Assembly: GCA_030832695.1 (NCBI GenBank)
Contig: JAURIP010000018.1
Location: forward strand, 1-13,015
DNA from: Sediminibacterium sp.
Lineage (GTDB): Bacteria; Bacteroidota; Bacteroidia; Chitinophagales; Chitinophagaceae
DNA: 13,015 nt
Direction of reading: 5' to 3'
Shown here: positions 7,034 through 13,015 of the stretch, one piece after another
Layout of the letters: every line of letters begins with the position of its first letter
Position numbering within the stretch: the first letter of the stretch is position 1
Position numbers and translations under genes: made by a program
The notes under the pieces: model-generated
Seen by the model: only the letters and a program-made list of their open reading frames with translations
Databases searched by the model: none
Told to the model about the DNA's origin: nothing

Positions 7034-7818
7034 TGTCCATCAAACCCATTAAAATTGCTATCATTGATATGTATGATGATACCAGTAATTTGGGAATGAC
7101 TTGTATTGTAGCTATCATAAATGCATGGAGTAAGAAAAAAGATATTGAAATGCAATATCAAATATTTCCACTCCGACATAAAGGGGAAATTCCCGATCAC
7201 TCATTTGATATTTACCTATCCACTGGCGGTCCTGGATCCCCCATTGATTCAGTAGGTAGTCCTTGGGATAACCTATATGTAAAATGGTTACAGGATATGC
7301 TTTCGCAACAAAAACCTGTATTACTCATTTGTCATAGTTTTCAAATAGCTTGCCGACATTTTAATTTTGGGAATGTATGCTTACGAAAATCAACACAAAT
7401 TGGCGTGCTTCCTGTGCACCCATTAGTAGCTGATCCAATTTTTGCAAATTTGAATGACCCATTCTATACTTTGGAAAGTAGACTTTATCAAATCATTGAA
7501 CCGAACGATGAAAATATAAATAAATTAGGCGCTAAAATTATTGCACTTGAAAAGCACCGACCACATGTACCTTTAGAAAGGGCCATAATGGCAATAAAGT
7601 TTAGTGATACAATGTATGGGGTACAATTTCATCCAGAAGGAGAAAAAAACATTTTGCTTGAGTTTTTTAATGAAGAAAAAAATAAAAAAAATATCATTGA
7701 TAAATTTGGAGCCGAAAAATGGGAGGTAATTATTAGCAAGTTAAACGATGATGAAAAATTACCAAAAACGCATGCGCATTTTATCCCTAATTTTTTGAAC
7801 CTCGCTATTGGAAATTAA
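7033..7818 (+). CDS. Class I glutamine amidotransferase-like protein with variant nucleophile elbow
   Basis: This 261-residue protein has the GATase-1 fold that normally hydrolyses glutamine (or a gamma-glutamyl bond) through a Cys-His-Glu triad. The oxyanion-side loop is STGGPGSP (63-70), the nucleophile is Cys100 in PVLLICHSFQIACRHF (95-110), and His200/Glu202 sit in YGVQFHPEGE (195-204). The usual elbow is G-x-C-x-G-x-Q. Here it is L-I-C-H-S-F-Q, so both glycines are replaced while Cys and Gln stay. About 57 residues follow the HPE motif, more than in a bare amidotransferase domain. GMP-synthase-like annotation is likely in databases, but there is no synthetase domain. The ATG overlaps the peptidase stop, and the gene is followed by the ATP-grasp-like gene after 13 bp, making the ATP-grasp protein its probable partner. 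It may supply ammonia, or it may act as a gamma-glutamyl hydrolase. Confidence 0.85.
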   Translation: MSIKPIKIAIIDMYDDTSNLGMTCIVAIINAWSKKKDIEMQYQIFPLRHKGEIPDHSFDIYLSTGGPGSPIDSVGSPWDNLYVKWLQDMLSQQKPVLLICHSFQIACRHFNFGNVCLRKSTQIGVLPVHPLVADPIFANLNDPFYTLESRLYQIIEPNDENINKLGAKIIALEKHRPHVPLERAIMAIKFSDTMYGVQFHPEGEKNILLEFFNEEKNKKNIIDKFGAEKWEVIISKLNDDEKLPKTHAHFIPNFLNLAIGN

Positions 7819-7831
7819 TTAAACTGAAAGA

Positions 7832-9028
7832 ATGATTCCCTCCTATAGAAAGCAGTTCAATGCTGCATTTAACGAAAATAAATACCAGCAATACCTGAAT
7901 TACTTCAATCAGTTATATCCAAATACAGTTGATTTTAGAATAGCAGAAACACCCGTATTCATTTCTGAAAAATTTAAAACCCAATTACTTGAAGTGGGAG
8001 ATTATGTATGTTCTCAAATAGGGACTACTGATTTTAGATCTGTCACAGAAAAATCCTTACAAAATACTAGCATCACACCTAATGAAAAAGGACTTCCTGA
8101 ATGCATTGTAATGGATTTTGCTATTGCCAATAATGATAAAAACGAAATTGTTCCTGCATTAATTGAACTTCAAGGCTTCCCCTCCTTATTTGCCTTTGAA
8201 GTATTGCAGGACGAGGCTTTAAGAAATAGTTATACAATACCTGAAAATGTGACTCCCTATTTAAATGGCTATACGAAGGAAAAATACCTTCGACATTTAT
8301 CCACTATAATAAAAGGGGAACAAGGGGAACATACTGTTTTACTTGAGCTATATCCTGAACAACAAAAAACAAGAATTGATTTTTATTGCACGCAACATTT
8401 TTTAGCTATACCTGTTGTTTGTGTTACTGAAATATTCAAAAAAGGAAACGCGCTGTATTACCAACGCGAAGGAATTGATATCAAAATTGATCGTATATAT
8501 AATCGCATAGTTGCAGATGAATTAAAAAAGCAATCAGTCGAAATCAAAGAAAAAGCAGCAATTTTATATTCCGACCTAGATGTGAGCTGGGTTACCCACC
8601 CCAACCATTTTTTTAGAATAAGCAAATACCTACTCCCATTTTTACATCATACTTGTGTGCCTAAAACACAATTTGTAGACCAAATTAAAAGTATCCCTAC
8701 TCATTTAGAAAAATATATACTAAAGCCCTTATTTTCTTTTGCTGGACAAGGTGTTATTATTGATGTTCAAGCGGCTGATTTCGCTTCCATTACCGATCCT
8801 GCAAATTGGATAATACAAGAAAAAGTAAATTACGCCCCCTGTATTGAAACACCAGATGGTTTTGCTAAAGCAGAAATAAGATTATTTTATTTTTGGGATA
8901 AGCCCACACAAAAATATATCGCCACCTTAAATTTATGCAGGTTAAGTAAAGGCAAAATGATTGGCGTTAATTATAACCAAACTGCCTCCTGGGTAGGTGG
9001 CACTATCGCTTATTTCGAAAATATATAA
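7832..9028 (+). CDS. ATP-grasp-like protein, function unknown
   Basis: I do not recognise a named member. The 398-residue soluble protein has an N-terminal region with IVPALIELQGFPSLFAFE (106-123), then IDIKIDRIYNRIV (215-227), which resembles the strand before the ATP-grasp core in some peptide-type ligases. The C-terminal third looks like an ATP-grasp fold: KYILKPLFSFAGQGVIID (294-311) gives the ATP-contacting Lys298 and a Gly-rich loop, WIIQEKVNY (326-334) is the typical hinge strand with acidic residue Glu330, and KAEIRLFYFW (346-355) plus GVNYNQTASWVGG (378-390) hold likely metal-binding Glu348 and Asn residues. ATP-grasp enzymes make acyl-phosphates and join carboxylates to amines or thiols. 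It follows the amidotransferase by 13 bp. With the peptidase this suggests amide or peptide-like chemistry; the substrates are unknown. Confidence 0.72.
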   Translation: MIPSYRKQFNAAFNENKYQQYLNYFNQLYPNTVDFRIAETPVFISEKFKTQLLEVGDYVCSQIGTTDFRSVTEKSLQNTSITPNEKGLPECIVMDFAIANNDKNEIVPALIELQGFPSLFAFEVLQDEALRNSYTIPENVTPYLNGYTKEKYLRHLSTIIKGEQGEHTVLLELYPEQQKTRIDFYCTQHFLAIPVVCVTEIFKKGNALYYQREGIDIKIDRIYNRIVADELKKQSVEIKEKAAILYSDLDVSWVTHPNHFFRISKYLLPFLHHTCVPKTQFVDQIKSIPTHLEKYILKPLFSFAGQGVIIDVQAADFASITDPANWIIQEKVNYAPCIETPDGFAKAEIRLFYFWDKPTQKYIATLNLCRLSKGKMIGVNYNQTASWVGGTIAYFENI

Positions 9029-9105
9029 TGTATTATCATTTTATTACGATCAAAAATAATTTCGGCTTGATAAAATCTTTACTTTGACTAAAATTAGAAC
9101 CTACT

Positions 9106-9888
9106 ATGCTAAATAAAATACAGTTTCAAACCAAACAAATAAAGAAATTTATTTTTACCATAATAATAATAGCTTGCAATTCAATGGTAAATGCACAAGA
9201 TGCAAATGAAATACAAGTATATGCTTCAGCAACGACACCCAAGTACATGACCATCATTGAACTTCACTCAAATTATACTTTTAAAGGTCCCAAATCAAAC
9301 GAAAAATACCACCCACTGTTAGAAACAATTGAAATAACTACAGGAGTAACTAAAGATTTTGAACTTGGCTTTTATATTTTCACTTACAATAACAATGGAA
9401 AGCTACAATATACCGGAAGCAATATTCGTCCAAGGATAAAAGCACCAGTGGAATGGAATTGGCCAATTGGTGTTAGTTTGTCATCTGAAATTGGATTCAG
9501 TCTTGATCCAATTTCAAGTCAATCCGATTGGGGTGCTGAAATTAGACCCATCTTTGATAAAACATTAGGAAGTCACTACCTATCATTCAACCCTAACCTT
9601 GGCTTATCTTTTACCAATAAGGAATATTTATTTGAACCTAATTTTAAATATGCATTTGCGGCAGTGCCAAAAGCTAGCTTTGGTTTTGAGTATTATGGAA
9701 ATACAGGAAAAATATTCAACCCCTATAAATTACCGCTACAAGAACATATTATGTATTTAGTACTTGATTTGTTTATTCATCCTTTATTTGAATTTAATCT
9801 TGGCATTGGTGAAGGCTTAACTGAAAGCTCCAATGGACTCAATGTTAAATGTTTTATAGGAAAAAGAATAAACTGGAAGCATAAATAA
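9106..9888 (+). CDS. Probable outer-membrane beta-barrel protein, unrecognised family
   Basis: The 260-residue product starts with a basic segment and a hydrophobic stretch (KKFIFTIIIIACNSMVNAQ, 13-31), a Sec signal peptide with predicted cleavage after NAQ. The mature part is rich in alternating aromatic and polar strands with frequent Gly/Asn turns, for example GVTKDFELGFYIFTYNN, IGVSLSSEIGFSL, ASFGFEYYG and FEFNLGIGEG, as expected for a small beta-barrel of about 10-12 strands. I cannot name the family. The gene lies 77 bp after the ATP-grasp gene on the same strand. A one-base-short -7-like sequence TACTTTG (9080-9086) may give it its own promoter, so membership of the upstream operon is uncertain. 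It is convergent with the putative porin gene, 36 bp away, with no clear terminator hairpin between. Confidence 0.75.
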   Translation: MLNKIQFQTKQIKKFIFTIIIIACNSMVNAQDANEIQVYASATTPKYMTIIELHSNYTFKGPKSNEKYHPLLETIEITTGVTKDFELGFYIFTYNNNGKLQYTGSNIRPRIKAPVEWNWPIGVSLSSEIGFSLDPISSQSDWGAEIRPIFDKTLGSHYLSFNPNLGLSFTNKEYLFEPNFKYAFAAVPKASFGFEYYGNTGKIFNPYKLPLQEHIMYLVLDLFIHPLFEFNLGIGEGLTESSNGLNVKCFIGKRINWKHK

Positions 9889-9924
9889 ATATAATACTAC
9901 CTGTATCAAAATTTATAAGTATCC

Positions 9925-11964
9925 CTAATTGATAAAATTCCACCACACACCTACCCTAAACCACAAACTATTGGTGGGATAATTTTGTGCAGCAAAGTTA
10001 TAAGAAGGACCTAATTTTTCATTGGTTGGAATAATGGTGTTCAAGTTTTCAAGTCGGATATACGCTTTCAATCTTTTGATCATGAAATGCAAAAAAGCAT
10101 TGGCAACAGGCCTATTCGTTAATGTATAATTATTCTGCGTATAAAATTGCCCAGTAAAAGGCATATACCCATCTGCTTTATAAGCGGTGTGATAAACTAA
10201 TTCAAGCCCAGTAGATAAATTTAAATTCTTATAAAAATTGCCCTCAAATGCCAAGCGTTGTCTGGTTAAAATTAAAGGTACATGAATAGGGCTTGATTGG
10301 TCTACCAATTGCACATTTAGCTGATTGTACCAGTTCCAATGCGTTGATAATTTTAGTTTTTTCTCGGCTTGAATACGCAAATAACTGATTGCTCCATTAT
10401 ATGAATTGGCCTGATAGCCATCAGAGAAATAATTGTAATTATTGATCAATTGGTAATTTACTTGCGCAAGCCATTCAGATTTATAATTGCCAATAACGCC
10501 CATTAGGTCAATGGTATTTTCCTTTTTTATACCCGCAAGTCCAATAATAGGAAACTGTGTACGACCTAGTAAATTAGCAGAGGGTGTTCGGTTGTAATTT
10601 TGGAAGGACAACTTCATGTAATTTCCTTTGGTATTCAAAATTCTAGATAAATAAACCTTGGCTTCGTAATCACCAGAATGAAAGCCATTGATGTATAACT
10701 TTCCAGAGGCCAACATATCCCATAACTGATTCCTTGTTTTATTTTTATACACTGCAAATGCATATAAATCATAATTATTCCATCCGGATTGATTAGGGAA
10801 AGTGGCAGTATAATTGATATAACCAGTAGCAAGTTGTAAAAATTGATTACTATTATTCTTTTGCGGATAGCTAATCAAACTAAATTCATCATTCAACACT
10901 TTCCAATTGTCTTGAAAAGTCACATCCTTGTCTACAGGAAGTGCATAATTGAAATAGTTTCGATACCCTGCCGAATCTGGATTTTGGTCGTTGAAATAAT
11001 ATTGGCTTGTTTTATATTTAATTTCATTTTGAAAACGCAACCTTGGATAAAACATATAAGTAGTAACCGTATCTTTTACAATGGAATCCTTTTGTCCTAT
11101 ATCATAAGTTTGCTTCAATAAGAATGAATTATCCTTGTAAGTAGTCCCCGTTGATATGGAAGTATTAAATGGATTTTTAAAGGTCATGCCGCTCACACCG
11201 AGTCTGGTATCTAATTCATATGGATTACCTAATGACAAGCTATCTAGTAATGCACTGTTAATCAACCCCCCATTATCAGAAGATGCCACTTTGTTGGTAA
11301 TCATGGTCAAGAAAGATTCATAGCGTTTTCTTTTTGATTGAAAATGCGCGGTCATTCGCATATTATTCACATTGGCACTTTGATTTTTTACATTTCCAGG
11401 GGCATTACTGAATCGATAATCAAAGGCAAAATTTAATTGCTGTTTTTTATTTTGTGTGTGCTTTACTTCAATCAATTGTTCCCCCTTGCCTCCAATTAAA
11501 TACCCTAATTCAGTAAAAGGCCTTGTGGTTTGATAAAAAGGAGTTTGTTCTAAAGTAAAATTATAAACATCATAAGCATGAAAGCCCAAGTCCAAACCTG
11601 CATTTTGAATAGTATTGGTTAAATACGATTTACTTGCGGCACCTAAATTTCCTAAATTATAATTGGTATAGGGTACTGGATAGTGTACAAAAAAATCATT
11701 GATGCTGGTATCCATTTTTTTGATGTCATTGCTATTATACAACTTATAATAAATGGTAATTGAATCTGCATTTTTATCTCTTAACTGAAGTGAATCATTT
11801 CCTTTTTTAGCGGCAGGCCTTCCTCCTGAAAATCCACCCATTCCGCCACTCCCTCCTCCACCCATCATTTGATTGGTGGTTTGTAATACCTTTTGCGCTT
11901 CTGATTGAAAATGAAAGCAACAAATTAGTAAACAAATAAAAAGAATACGCTGCTTAAATGACAT
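9925..11964 (-). CDS. Putative porin of the Bacteroidota Porin_10 type
   Basis: This 679-residue protein has a signal peptide (1-24, cut near SEAQ) and then a long beta-strand-rich body ending in aromatic strands (WFRVGVWWNFIN), as expected for an outer-membrane barrel. The YNLGNLGAASKSYL (102-115) and TPFYQTTRPFTELGYLIG (141-158) stretches and the EQLIEVKHTQN (162-172) strand are the features I associate with the large Bacteroidota putative-porin family. An odd Gly/Met/Ser-rich spacer lies at 35-48 just after the signal peptide, before the DSLQLRDKNADSITIYYKL segment. Cargo is not known for the family. It lies 13 bp after the purine nucleoside phosphorylase stop and should be cotranscribed with it. 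Confidence 0.85.
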   Translation of the reverse strand: MSFKQRILFICLLICCFHFQSEAQKVLQTTNQMMGGGGSGGMGGFSGGRPAAKKGNDSLQLRDKNADSITIYYKLYNSNDIKKMDTSINDFFVHYPVPYTNYNLGNLGAASKSYLTNTIQNAGLDLGFHAYDVYNFTLEQTPFYQTTRPFTELGYLIGGKGEQLIEVKHTQNKKQQLNFAFDYRFSNAPGNVKNQSANVNNMRMTAHFQSKRKRYESFLTMITNKVASSDNGGLINSALLDSLSLGNPYELDTRLGVSGMTFKNPFNTSISTGTTYKDNSFLLKQTYDIGQKDSIVKDTVTTYMFYPRLRFQNEIKYKTSQYYFNDQNPDSAGYRNYFNYALPVDKDVTFQDNWKVLNDEFSLISYPQKNNSNQFLQLATGYINYTATFPNQSGWNNYDLYAFAVYKNKTRNQLWDMLASGKLYINGFHSGDYEAKVYLSRILNTKGNYMKLSFQNYNRTPSANLLGRTQFPIIGLAGIKKENTIDLMGVIGNYKSEWLAQVNYQLINNYNYFSDGYQANSYNGAISYLRIQAEKKLKLSTHWNWYNQLNVQLVDQSSPIHVPLILTRQRLAFEGNFYKNLNLSTGLELVYHTAYKADGYMPFTGQFYTQNNYTLTNRPVANAFLHFMIKRLKAYIRLENLNTIIPTNEKLGPSYNFAAQNYPTNSLWFRVGVWWNFIN

Positions 11965-11977
11965 GCGAAATATTGAA

Positions 11978-12802
11978 TTAGGAAATTTGTTTTACTAAAT
12001 CACTAATGATAAGTGTCAACTTTGGTTCAGCGGCATTGGCAGCTTCTAACACTTCGGCATGCGTAATTACATTATTATCGGCGCGAATACCTAAATCAGT
12101 CACGACGCTTATTGCAAAAACTTTCATACCACAATGTACTGCAGCAATATTTTCTTGCACGGTGCTCATTCCAACCACATCGCCACCCACCGCTTTAATT
12201 AATTTATATTCGGCCCTAGTTTCAAAAGTAGGACCAGTCACGCCAACATATACGCCCTCATGTACTTTAATTTGATGCTTTGCTGCAATTGCTTTTGCTT
12301 GATCAATAAAACTTTGCGCATAAGGCTCACTCATATCTGGAAATCTTGTACCTAAGTCTGATTCGTTTTTACCAATGAGTGGATTGATGGAGAATAAACT
12401 AATATGATCTTTTATAATCATCAAATCACCTACTTCATAGTCATTATTCACGCCACCTGCGGCATTGGATAGAATTAAATTTTCAACACCCAATAATTTT
12501 AAGACACGCACAGGATAAGCAACTTGTTCTGGCGAATAGCCTTCATAAAAATGAAAGCGCCCTTCCATTACCCAAACCTTAACCCCATTTAAAGAACCTA
12601 AAATTAATCGGCCTTTATGGCCTTCCACCGTACTCACCGGAAAATGAGGAATCTGCGTATATTGGATTTCAAAATCAACTTGAATTTGCGTTGCTAAATT
12701 TCCTAATCCGCTACCCAAGATAATCGCGGTTTGAGCGCTATCTTTAATCTTTGATTGAATAAAGGACGAGGTTTCATTTAATTGGGTCATTAATGGCGTC
12801 AT
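11978..12802 (-). CDS. Purine nucleoside phosphorylase (trimeric type, PNP/MTAP family)
   Basis: The 274-residue cytoplasmic enzyme cleaves purine nucleosides with phosphate to the base and ribose-1-phosphate for salvage. Human PNP residues map well: phosphate-site Ser31 in LGSGLG, His62 in GHKG, Arg82 and His84 in EGRFHFYEG, Ala114 in NAAGG, Glu194 in GPTFETRAE, Met212-Ser213 in GMSTV and His248 in THAEVLEA. At the human Asn243 position, which contacts the purine 6-position, this protein has Asp236 (SVVTDLG), which may broaden use toward adenosine. Two candidate ATGs lie at 12802 and 12790; the first is annotated, but the second is equally possible since the first four residues are not conserved. 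It is followed by the porin gene and has a promoter box upstream. Confidence 0.94.
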   Translation of the reverse strand: MTPLMTQLNETSSFIQSKIKDSAQTAIILGSGLGNLATQIQVDFEIQYTQIPHFPVSTVEGHKGRLILGSLNGVKVWVMEGRFHFYEGYSPEQVAYPVRVLKLLGVENLILSNAAGGVNNDYEVGDLMIIKDHISLFSINPLIGKNESDLGTRFPDMSEPYAQSFIDQAKAIAAKHQIKVHEGVYVGVTGPTFETRAEYKLIKAVGGDVVGMSTVQENIAAVHCGMKVFAISVVTDLGIRADNNVITHAEVLEAANAAEPKLTLIISDLVKQIS

Positions 12803-12823
12803 ATTTTCCTATTATATTAGGCA

Positions 12824-12831
12824 CAAATATA
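12824..12831 (-). promoter_or_regulatory. Candidate -7 box (TATATTTG) for the PNP-porin pair
   Basis: On the minus strand TATATTTG matches TAnnTTTG exactly. It ends 21 nt before the ATG at 12802, giving a short leader. A TTG sits 23 nt upstream of the box, slightly far for a -33 element. It lies in the 57-bp gap after the MFS gene stop, so the PNP gene probably has its own promoter even if readthrough also occurs. Confidence 0.45.
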
Positions 12832-12859
12832 ACAAACACTCACTGATTATAACCCAATA

Positions 12860-13015
12860 TTATGATTGCTTCAAGGCAGTGGAATCATGTTTTAACACCC
12901 AGTAAGCAATTATTGCACTTAATCCCATTAGCACAGCACCGAATAAAAAGGCGGCACCAGGAAAGTAGATATGATTTGGGTCGTTTTTAATGGAGAAATA
13001 GGAGGTTAATCCGAT
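12860..13015 (-). CDS. MFS transporter, TCR/Tet-like, C-terminal end only (runs off right edge)
   Basis: The last 51 codons and the stop of a membrane transporter are visible. The residues YFPGAAFLFGAVLMGLSAI (17-35 of the visible part) and the following AYWVLKHD match the final transmembrane helix of Tet-type major facilitator proteins, where a short loop with a PGA motif precedes the last helix. A short polar tail (DSTALKQS) ends the protein in the cytoplasm. The substrate cannot be told; Tet-like chromosomal MFS proteins are common and do not by themselves imply tetracycline resistance. It lies upstream of the purine phosphorylase on the same strand, 57 bp apart. Confidence 0.75.
   Translation of the reverse strand: MGLTSYFSIKNDPNHIYFPGAAFLFGAVLMGLSAIIAYWVLKHDSTALKQS

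Noticed and set aside
6439..7118. Two minus-strand frames (6439-6708 and 6900-7118) under the M42 peptidase gene
   Set aside because: Both are antisense to conserved M42 motifs or to the operon junction, with low-complexity hydrophobic products.
9889..9924. Bidirectional terminator between the beta-barrel and porin genes
   Set aside because: Only a 5-bp ATACT/AGTAT match separated by 21 bases is present; too weak to call.
10635..11121. Short frames 10635-10832 (minus) and 10843-11121 (plus) within the porin gene
   Set aside because: Shadows in other frames of an intact 679-codon gene with a signal peptide.
12006..12275. Plus-strand frame of 89 codons in the purine phosphorylase gene
   Set aside because: Antisense to well-conserved catalytic residues of the phosphorylase.

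Overview
The window looks like a chromosomal segment of a low-GC member of the Bacteroidota, most likely a Chitinophagaceae-type organism. The pointers are a putative porin of the Bacteroidota Porin_10 type, promoter boxes of the TAnnTTTG kind, weak or absent Shine-Dalgarno signals, and housekeeping proteins that read as Bacteroidota versions. This placement is inferred from recognition only; no database search was run. No insertion sequence, integrase, CRISPR array, rRNA or complete tRNA gene is visible.

Layout, left to right. (1) 1-2070, minus strand: a tight three-gene run read right to left. It holds threonylcarbamoyl-AMP synthase (tsaC/sua5 type), a family 9 glycosyltransferase of the heptosyltransferase type, and the N-terminal part of a CCA-adding tRNA nucleotidyltransferase cut by the window edge. 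(2) 2176-2988, plus: dapD, the succinylase-branch lysine/meso-diaminopimelate enzyme. (3) 2989-3298: a 310-bp gene-free stretch. It opens with a GC-rich island containing a tRNA 3'-end-like fragment and a perfect 8-bp hairpin, then becomes about 9 % GC. (4) 3299-4753, plus: an unrecognised exported and membrane-anchored protein with a C-terminal winged-helix-like domain. (5) 4803-5804, minus: a LuxE-type acyl-protein synthetase that keeps the C-terminal cysteine. (6) 5906-9028, plus: a compact operon of an M42 metallopeptidase, an atypical class I glutamine amidotransferase and an ATP-grasp-like protein, followed after 77 bp by a probable outer-membrane beta-barrel protein (9106-9888). (7) 9925-12802, minus: purine nucleoside phosphorylase followed by the putative porin. 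(8) 12860-13015, minus: the C-terminal end of an MFS (Tet-like) transporter.

How they work together. The left run joins two tRNA maturation steps (t6A synthesis and CCA addition) with an envelope sugar transferase. The most interesting unit is the peptidase-amidotransferase-ATP-grasp operon. A 1-nt stop/start overlap and a 13-nt gap suggest coupled expression, and the protein types suggest an amide-forming or amide-breaking pathway that I cannot assign to a known route. Other points worth a second look are the membrane-bound putative regulator behind an extremely AT-rich leader, the tRNA-like fragment after dapD, and an Asp in the purine phosphorylase where the human enzyme has its base-specificity Asn.
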